Assembly: GCA_023388235.1 (NCBI GenBank)
Contig: JAEWGQ010000352.1
Location: forward strand, 1 to 9,699
Direction of reading: 5' to 3'
Length of the DNA stretch: 9,699 nucleotides
Origin: Actinomycetes bacterium
GTDB taxonomy: Bacteria; Actinomycetota; Actinomycetes; Actinomycetales; Cellulomonadaceae
In this document: in pieces, positions 4,981 through 9,699 of the stretch
Numbering within the stretch: the stretch's first letter is position 1
Layout of the letters: the number at the start of each line of letters is the position of its first letter
Position numbers and translations under genes: made by a program
The notes under the pieces: generated by a model
Database searches by the model: none
Seen by the model: the letters and a program-made list of their open reading frames with translations, nothing else
Told to the model about the DNA's origin: nothing

Positions 4981-6047
4981 TGGACCTGCCCGTGATGCCG
5001 CCCGTGTCGCCCATGCTGGCCAAGGCCGTGCCGGAGATCCCCGACCTCGGCCACACCGAGCCCAAGTGGGACGGGTTCCGCACCATCGTGTTCCGGGACG
5101 GCGACGAGGTGGTGCTCGGCAGCCGCAACGAGAAGCCGATGACCCGGTACTTCCCGGAGCTCGTCGAGTCGATCCGGGCGAACACCCCCGAGCGGTGCGT
5201 GCTGGACGGGGAGATCGTCGTGGTCGCGGGCGACCGCCTCGACTTCGACGCCCTCCAGCAGCGCATCCACCCCGCCGAGAGCCGGGTGCGGCTGCTCGCG
5301 GGGCAGACGCCGGCGTCGTTCGTCGCGTTCGACGTGCTCGCGCTCGGCGACGAGGACCTCATGCGCACCCCCTTCGCGGACCGGCGGGGGCGTCTCGTCG
5401 ACGCCCTCGCCGGCGCGGAGCCGCCCGTGCACGTCACGCCCGCGACCGCGGACCCGGCGGAGGCCCGCGACTGGTTCGCGCGGTTCGAGGGCGCCGGGCT
5501 GGACGGCGTGGTCGCCAAGCCGCTCGACGGGACCTACCAGCCGGACAAGCGCACGATGTTCAAGGTCAAGCACGCGCGGACGGCCGACTGCGTCGTCGCG
5601 GGCTTCCGCTGGCACAAGTCCGGCCCCGTGGTCGGCTCGCTGCTGCTGGGGCTGTGGACCGACGACGGGCGGCTGCAGCACGTGGGGGTCGCCGCGTCGT
5701 TCCCGATGGCCCGGCGCAAGACCCTGCTCGACGATCTCGCGCCCTACCGGGGCGCCGACCCCGCCGAGCACCCGTGGGCGGGCTGGGCGGACGCCTCGGC
5801 GCACGAGAGCCGCCGGCTGCCCGGGGCGGTCAGCCGGTGGAACGCCGGCAAGGACCTGTCGTTCGAGCCGCTGCGGCCGGAGCTCGTGGTCGAGGTCGCC
5901 TACGACCACATGGAGGGCGACCGGTTCCGGCACACCGCGCAGTTCCGCCGCTGGCGCCCCGACCGCGACCCCGCCACGTGCACGTACGCGCAGCTCGAGG
6001 AGCCCGTCGGGTTCCGGCTCTCGGACATCCTCGCGCCGCCCGCCTGA
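4980..6047 (+). CDS. ligC: ATP-dependent DNA ligase, LigC type
   Basis: The protein has 355 residues, the normal length for actinobacterial LigC, and seals nicks using ATP through a lysyl-AMP intermediate. Motif I is EPKWDGFR, with the nucleotidyl acceptor Lys29. GSRNEKP carries the next conserved Arg, FDVLAL (117-122) is motif IIIa, LDGVVAKP (174-181) is motif IV, and MFKVK (193-197) is motif V. A C-terminal OB-fold half follows, with NAGKDLSF, YDHMEG and RHTAQFRRWRPDRDP. From memory the sequence closely resembles Mycobacterium tuberculosis LigC (start, AEP-independent two-domain layout, ending), which acts as an accessory ligase in repair and can support end joining. No Ku or polymerase gene is nearby, so it may serve base excision repair or backup ligation. 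ATG 4980 matches the family start; the open frame upstream is antisense or out-of-frame noise. Confidence 0.95.
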   Translation: MDLPVMPPVSPMLAKAVPEIPDLGHTEPKWDGFRTIVFRDGDEVVLGSRNEKPMTRYFPELVESIRANTPERCVLDGEIVVVAGDRLDFDALQQRIHPAESRVRLLAGQTPASFVAFDVLALGDEDLMRTPFADRRGRLVDALAGAEPPVHVTPATADPAEARDWFARFEGAGLDGVVAKPLDGTYQPDKRTMFKVKHARTADCVVAGFRWHKSGPVVGSLLLGLWTDDGRLQHVGVAASFPMARRKTLLDDLAPYRGADPAEHPWAGWADASAHESRRLPGAVSRWNAGKDLSFEPLRPELVVEVAYDHMEGDRFRHTAQFRRWRPDRDPATCTYAQLEEPVGFRLSDILAPPA

Positions 6048-6051
6048 CGCT

Positions 6052-6063
6052 CCCCGCGCGGGG
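6052..6063. terminator. Short GC hairpin after ligC
   Basis: CCCCGCGCGGGG is a 12-base palindrome five bases after the ligC stop. It allows only a 4-bp stem with a usable loop and has no T-tract, so it is a weak terminator candidate in a GC-rich background. Confidence 0.25.
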
Positions 6064-6078
6064 GCGGCGCCTCGCTCG

Positions 6079-6084
6079 TAGGGT
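6079..6084 (+). promoter_or_regulatory. Candidate -10 of ndh (TAGGGT)
   Basis: TAGGGT fits TANNNT and would start transcription around 6091, leaving a short leader that contains the GGAAGGA ribosome site (6101-6107). No clear -35 is seen upstream. Confidence 0.4.
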
Positions 6085-6100
6085 CGGACGGGTCCCCGAG

Positions 6101-6107
6101 GGAAGGA
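6101..6107 (+). promoter_or_regulatory. Shine-Dalgarno of ndh
   Basis: GGAAGGA lies seven bases before ATG 6115 and supports that start. Confidence 0.65.
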
Positions 6108-6114
6108 CCGCCCG

Positions 6115-7494
6115 ATGAGCGCCACCGAGTCCGGCCGCCCCGCGCGCCCCGGCACCCCGCACGACGTCGTCGTCATCGGCTCCGGGTTCGGGGGCCTGTT
6201 CGCCACGAAGGCCCTCGCCGACGCCCCCGTGCGGGTCACCGTCATCGACGGGACCGCGACGCACGTCTTCCAGCCGCTGCTCTACCAGGTGGCGACCGGT
6301 GTGCTGTCGGTGGGCGAGATCGCCCCGGCCGCGCGCGACGTGCTGCGCCAGCAGCGCAACGCCCGGGTGCTGCTGGGTGTGGTCACCGAGATCGACCTGG
6401 CCCGGCGGGTCGTGGTGTCGTCCTCCCCGCTCGGCGAGACCCGCACGCCCTACGACAGCCTGATCGTCGCCGCCGGCGCCGGGCAGTCCTACTTCGGGAA
6501 CGACCAGTTCGCCGACCACGCGCCCGGCCTCAAGAGCATCGACGACGCCCTGGAGCTGCGCGGCCGCGTGTTCGGCGCCTTCGAGCTCGCGGAGCTCGCC
6601 ACCGACCCCGCCGAGCGGGCGCGCCTCACCACCTTCGTGGTCGTCGGCGCGGGCCCGACCGGCGTCGAGATGGCGGGCCAGCTGGCGGAGCTGGCGCACC
6701 GGTCGCTGCGCGGGAACTTCCGGCACCTGGACCCGGCGCAGTCGCGGATCCTGCTGGTCGACCCGGTGCCGAAGGTGCTGCCCGGGTACCCGGAGCGGCT
6801 GCAGGACGCGGCCGCCCGCACGCTGGAGGGCCTGGGCGTCGAGCTGCTCATGGGCCACAAGGTGGTGGACGTCGGCGCCGAGCACGTGGACGTCGAGGAC
6901 CCGGACGGGAACCGCACGCGCATCGACGCGCAGACGAAGGTGTGGGCCGCCGGCGTGGCGGCGTCGCCCCTGGGCCGCAGCCTCGGCGAGCAGACCGGCG
7001 CCGAGGTCGACCGCGCGGGCCGGGTCGCCGTCGAGCCCAACGGCTCGCTGCCCGGGCACCCCGAGGTCTTCGTCGTGGGCGACATGGCCGCCCGCCCCGG
7101 CGTGCCCGGCGTGGCGCCCGCGGCGATGCAGTCCGGCCGGTACGCCGCCGAGGAGATCCAGCGGCACCTGCGCGGCGAGCCGACCGGCGCCCCGTTCCGC
7201 TACCGCGACAAGGGCAGCCTCGCGACGGTGTCCCGGTTCCAGGCCGTGGCGAAGATCGGGCCGGTCGAGACCGCCGGGTTCGCCGCGTGGCTGCTGTGGC
7301 TCGGCGTGCACCTGGTCTACCTGGTCGGGTTCAAGAACCGGATCACCACGCTGCTGCACTGGGCCGTGTCGTTCGTCGGGCGCGGCCGCTCCGAGCGCAC
7401 CGCCACCTGGCAGCAGGTCGTCGGGCGCACGGTCCTGCGGTCCCGCGGGGCGGAGCACCCGACGCGGACGGCCGGCGAGGTCGCGGGGAGCTGA
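6115..7494 (+). CDS. ndh: Type II NADH dehydrogenase (NDH-2), NAD(P)/FAD-dependent oxidoreductase
   Basis: At 459 residues this is a full-length NDH-2, a non-proton-pumping enzyme that passes electrons from NADH via FAD to quinone at the cytoplasmic face of the membrane. VVVIGSGFGGL (18-28) is the FAD-binding Rossmann turn, and FQPLLYQVATG after it is a family hallmark. VVVGAGPTGVE (175-185) is the NADH-binding turn, and VFVVGDMA (318-325) is the second FAD contact. APAAMQSGRYAA follows, with the quinone/FAD-site Gln. The hydrophobic, aromatic C-terminal stretch WLLWLGVHLVYLVGFKN (from about 392) and LLHWAVSFVGRGRSER are the amphipathic membrane-anchor helices seen in mycobacterial Ndh. It stands alone behind its own likely promoter and ribosome site and converges on the hydrolase pair 50 bp downstream. 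Related carotenoid or sulfide oxidoreductases are less likely given this C-terminus. Confidence 0.94.
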   Translation: MSATESGRPARPGTPHDVVVIGSGFGGLFATKALADAPVRVTVIDGTATHVFQPLLYQVATGVLSVGEIAPAARDVLRQQRNARVLLGVVTEIDLARRVVVSSSPLGETRTPYDSLIVAAGAGQSYFGNDQFADHAPGLKSIDDALELRGRVFGAFELAELATDPAERARLTTFVVVGAGPTGVEMAGQLAELAHRSLRGNFRHLDPAQSRILLVDPVPKVLPGYPERLQDAAARTLEGLGVELLMGHKVVDVGAEHVDVEDPDGNRTRIDAQTKVWAAGVAASPLGRSLGEQTGAEVDRAGRVAVEPNGSLPGHPEVFVVGDMAARPGVPGVAPAAMQSGRYAAEEIQRHLRGEPTGAPFRYRDKGSLATVSRFQAVAKIGPVETAGFAAWLLWLGVHLVYLVGFKNRITTLLHWAVSFVGRGRSERTATWQQVVGRTVLRSRGAEHPTRTAGEVAGS

Positions 7495-7544
7495 CGGCGC
7501 GGGACCGGGCGGGTGCGCTGGATGCCTCGCGCGCCACGCCCCGC

Positions 7545-8252
7545 TCAGCCCGTCCCGCCCGGCTCCGCACCGCCGAGCCGCCGCAGCTCCGCCAGCACCA
7601 CCGGCAGCAGCTCCGGGTCCGTGAGCGACCGGAAGTGCCCGGGCGTCCGCAGCGTGACCGACCGGGCGCCGGGCAGCGCGCTGCCGCCGGGGATGTGCGG
7701 GTCCCACGCGGTGGCGACGGACACGATCCGCCCGTGGTCGGCGCGCTGGGCCGCGAGCGCCGTCAGCACCTCGTCGTCCGGGCGGAACACGCGCACCGAC
7801 GGCAGCGGCACGTAGCGCGCGTACGGCGAGCCGGAGAACGGCGTGTTGATCGCGACCAGCCCCAGCACGCGGTCCCGGACGTCGGCGCGCCCCATGAGCG
7901 ACTTCCCGATCAGCCCGCCCTTGGAGTGCGCCACCACGACGACGTCCCGCAGGTCCGCGTCGAGCAGGTGCGCCGCCGCCAGGTCGGCCATGTGCGGGAC
8001 GCCCTGGCGGTTGAGGCCGAACGGGGCGACGACGTGCACGGGGTGCCCCCGGGCGTGCAGCGCCCGCGCCAGCGGCTCCAGGAACCGCCACGACTCCCAG
8101 ACGCCGGGCAGCAGCAGGACCGCGGGCGGGCGGACGGGGCTCGGGTGGGTGTACGCGTCGGGGGTCGTGCGCGACGCGAGCCCCGCGACCTGCCGGGCCA
8201 CGGCGTAGGCGTAGTCCGCCGCCCGCCACCCGGTCTCGCGCAGCAGCCTCAC
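7545..8252 (-). CDS. Alpha/beta hydrolase, lipase/esterase-like
   Basis: The protein has 235 residues, taken from GTG 8252, whose GTGA overlaps the stop of the upstream hydrolase. The nucleophile elbow is AHSKGG (108-113, Ser110). LLLPGVWES (46-54) forms the oxyanion-hole strand and turn, Asp184 in WDPHIPGG is the likely acid, and His206 in TPGHFRSL the likely base. The HSKGG elbow and INTPFSGSPYA (135-145) resemble triacylglycerol-lipase/PGAP1-like enzymes, which act on lipid or ester bonds. No signal peptide is visible, so it should be cytoplasmic. The frame stays open upstream to 9002 only as a shadow of the next gene; the protein-like text begins at VRLLRETGW. The physiological substrate is unknown. 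The pairing with a second hydrolase suggests a shared catabolic or detoxifying role, by inference. Confidence 0.87.
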   Translation of the reverse strand: MRLLRETGWRAADYAYAVARQVAGLASRTTPDAYTHPSPVRPPAVLLLPGVWESWRFLEPLARALHARGHPVHVVAPFGLNRQGVPHMADLAAAHLLDADLRDVVVVAHSKGGLIGKSLMGRADVRDRVLGLVAINTPFSGSPYARYVPLPSVRVFRPDDEVLTALAAQRADHGRIVSVATAWDPHIPGGSALPGARSVTLRTPGHFRSLTDPELLPVVLAELRRLGGAEPGGTG

Positions 8253-9043
8253 GCGGGCCCCTCGCGCACCCAGCGCGCGACCAGCGGGGCGTGCGTGGCC
8301 ATCGCGACGTGCCCGGCCCGCGGCACCTCGCGCGCGCACCCGGACGGCGCGAGGTCGGCGAGCCGGCGGACCCACGCCCGCGACGCGACGGGGTCGTGCT
8401 CGCCGCGGGTCACGAGGACCGGCCCGGGCAGCCGCGCGACGGCCGCGGCCGTGTCGTAGGCGAACATGTGCGGCAGCACCGCGGAGTACCAGCGCGGCCC
8501 GGCCCGCAGGTAGTCGGTGGCGACGACGGCGTTCACGCCGGCCGGCTCGTGCAGCCCGTCGCGGGCCAGCCGCGCCGCCTGGTGGGCCACGGTCCCGCCC
8601 GACGGGTCGACCACGGGACCGATCAGCACGGCGCGGGCCACGACGTCGGGCGCCCGGAGCATGGCCTCGGCGACGACCTGCGCGCCCATCGAGTGCCCGA
8701 CCAGCACCGCGCGGTCCAGCCCGCGGTGCCGCAGGACGGCGAGCACGACGTCCGCCAGGTCCGCGACGGCCGGCACCCGGTCCGGGCGCGGGCTGCGGCC
8801 GAAGCCCGGGAGGTCCGGCACGAGCACGCGCCGGTCGCGCCGGAGCTCGGCGGTGAGCGGGCGGAAGTACCGCTCGGAGGTGCCGATGCCGTGCACGAGG
8901 ACCACCGGCGGGGCGTCGGCGGCCCCCACGTCGGTGACCACCACCCCGGCGGCGGGGTCCAGTCCCCGCGGGCGGGCACCGCCCAGCGTGCGGGCGAGCC
9001 ACCGGCCCTGGGCGGGACGCGGCCGGTCGACGGCGTGGAGCAC
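8249..9043 (-). CDS. Alpha/beta hydrolase
   Basis: This 264-residue protein has the classic alpha/beta-hydrolase layout: [10 protein letters not shown] (47-56) with the oxyanion [14 protein letters not shown] (76-87), and nucleophile elbow VGHSMGAQ (115-122, Ser118). A cap region runs from about 145 to 200, then GEHDPVA with acid Asp217 and RAGHVAM with base His245. The closest general types are C-C bond hydrolases, proline iminopeptidase-like or esterase enzymes; the sequence does not separate these. There is no signal peptide. GTG 9043 is chosen because AGGAGG (9054-9049) lies five bases before it. The GTG two codons upstream overlaps that ribosome site and is less likely. It is the first gene of a two-gene minus-strand operon and is translationally coupled to the next hydrolase. 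It is divergent from the DUF255 gene. Confidence 0.9.
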   Translation of the reverse strand: MLHAVDRPRPAQGRWLARTLGGARPRGLDPAAGVVVTDVGAADAPPVVLVHGIGTSERYFRPLTAELRRDRRVLVPDLPGFGRSPRPDRVPAVADLADVVLAVLRHRGLDRAVLVGHSMGAQVVAEAMLRAPDVVARAVLIGPVVDPSGGTVAHQAARLARDGLHEPAGVNAVVATDYLRAGPRWYSAVLPHMFAYDTAAAVARLPGPVLVTRGEHDPVASRAWVRRLADLAPSGCAREVPRAGHVAMATHAPLVARWVREGPA

Positions 9044-9048
9044 ACGCA

Positions 9049-9054
9049 CCTCCT
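9049..9054 (-). promoter_or_regulatory. Shine-Dalgarno deciding the hydrolase start
   Basis: AGGAGG on the minus strand ends five bases before GTG 9043 and overlaps the alternative GTG at 9049, favouring the former. Confidence 0.65.
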
Positions 9055-9137
9055 GGTCACCGGGCGGTCGGGCGCCGCTCCGGCGCTCCGACTCTCGCCG
9101 ACCCGGCCGGGCTCGGCCACCGGAGCACCCCGCCCGC

Positions 9138-9161
9138 CGGCGCCCGGGGTGCCGGGCGCCG
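9138..9161. repeat. 9-bp inverted repeat in the hydrolase/DUF255 divergent spacer
   Basis: CGGCGCCCG (9138-9146) and CGGGCGCCG (9153-9161) enclose GGGTGC. It lies over the likely -35 zone of the DUF255 promoter. All arm bases are G or C, so chance in this composition is a real possibility. Confidence 0.35.
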
Positions 9162-9171
9162 CGCGCCGGGC

Positions 9172-9184
9172 GACAGTGGGGGCA
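9172..9184 (+). promoter_or_regulatory. Probable leaderless promoter -10 of the DUF255 gene (GACAGT)
   Basis: GACAGT (9172-9177) ends six bases before ATG 9184. No Shine-Dalgarno is present. The hexamer differs by one base from GACACT at the GNAT gene and has the same distance to the start codon. Confidence 0.45.
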
Positions 9185-9699
9185 TGGCCGACCGTCTCGC
9201 CCGGAGCACCAGCCCCTACCTGCGCCAGCACGCGGGCAACCCCGTCGACTGGTACGAGTGGGGCCCGGAGGCGTTCGCCGAGGCGCGCCGGCGCGACGTC
9301 CCGCTGCTGGTGTCCGTGGGGTACGCCGCGTGCCACTGGTGCCACGTGATGGCGCACGAGTCCTTCGAGGACGCGGAGATCGCCGCCCTCATGAACAGCC
9401 GGTTCGTGAACGTCAAGGTGGACCGGGAGGAGCGGCCCGACGTGGACGCGGCGTACATGGCCGCGACGCAGGCGATGACCGGGCAGGGCGGCTGGCCCAT
9501 GACCGTGTTCGCCACCCCGGAGGGCGACCCGTTCTTCTGCGGCACGTACTTCCCGCCCGTGCCGGTCGCGGGCCACCCGTCCTTCCGGCAGGTGCTCGAG
9601 GCGCTGTCCCGCGCCTGGCGGGAGCGCCGCGACGAGGTGCGCGCCGGGGCGGACGAGCTGCTGGCGGCCCTCGGCGGGACGGCGCCGGAGCGCGGCGAC
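9184..9699 (+). CDS. DUF255 thioredoxin-fold protein (YyaL / spermatogenesis-associated family), N-terminal part
   Basis: Only the first 172 residues are in the window; the family is normally 600-700 residues, with this thioredoxin-like domain followed by an (alpha/alpha)6 glycosidase-like barrel. The start [15 protein letters not shown] signature is present as [17 protein letters not shown] (10-26). It is followed by [19 protein letters not shown], with the CxxC-like pair Cys50/Cys53, and by [13 protein letters not shown] (76-88), [11 protein letters not shown] and FCGTYFPP, all hallmarks of DUF255. The CHWC motif suggests redox or metal chemistry, but the biochemical role of the family is not established. 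ATG 9184 fits both the family start and the leaderless promoter. It is divergent from the hydrolase pair. The rest of the gene continues beyond the right edge and cannot be checked for integrity. Confidence 0.93.
   Translation, partial: MADRLARSTSPYLRQHAGNPVDWYEWGPEAFAEARRRDVPLLVSVGYAACHWCHVMAHESFEDAEIAALMNSRFVNVKVDREERPDVDAAYMAATQAMTGQGGWPMTVFATPEGDPFFCGTYFPPVPVAGHPSFRQVLEALSRAWRERRDEVRAGADELLAALGGTAPERGD

Noticed and set aside
7505..7562. CCGGGCGGG / CCCGCCCGG inverted repeat between ndh and the hydrolase pair as a terminator
   Set aside because: The arms are 40 bases apart and the right arm lies inside the hydrolase coding region, so it is weak as a terminator and expected by chance at this GC content.
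5830..8229. 799-residue minus-strand frame
   Set aside because: Covers ndh, part of ligC and the second hydrolase out of frame. No recognisable domain.
8253..9002. In-frame upstream extension of the second hydrolase
   Set aside because: Shadow of the first hydrolase gene. Conserved-looking text starts only at GTG 8252.

Overview
This window comes from the chromosome of a very GC-rich actinobacterium. The tmRNA tag (ADSKRTDFALAA), the mycobacterial-type LigC and Ndh, and several apparently leaderless starts fit Micrococcales, with a Cellulomonas/Cellulosimicrobium-like genome as my best guess. That guess rests on recalled resemblance, not on a search. Most of the window looks like ordinary core genome. 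I see no CRISPR array, transposon, integrase or toxin-antitoxin pair.

Left part (1-1203): the 3' end of a DUF4839-type secreted or surface protein gene, visibly less GC-rich than the rest. Then come about 265 bp without a gene but with two strong hairpins, and the tmRNA gene ssrA on the minus strand. The 175 bp between ssrA and the next gene hold a perfect 10-bp inverted repeat.

Middle part (1204-4962): a GNAT acetyltransferase and a small DUF6328-type membrane protein on the plus strand. They meet, tail to tail, a TetR-type repressor with an unusual N-terminal extension of about 80 residues. The repressor is divergent from a two-gene ABC-2 exporter (ATPase plus permease, overlapping by 4 bp). 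The 148-bp divergent spacer carries a clear set of TACCG/CGGTA operator sites, so the three genes probably form one self-regulated export module.

Right part (4980-9699): ligC (ATP-dependent DNA ligase), then ndh (type II NADH dehydrogenase), both on the plus strand. A minus-strand pair of alpha/beta hydrolases follows, coupled by a 4-bp GTGA overlap. Last is the start of a DUF255/thioredoxin-fold protein (YyaL/spermatogenesis-associated family) that runs off the right edge.

The most distinctive points are the operator array with the extended TetR, an ABC signature motif lacking the usual Gln, a repeated leaderless-promoter geometry at four genes, and a compositionally different gene next to the 3' end of ssrA, which is a known integration hotspot. 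Nothing here convincingly shows a wholly new system.
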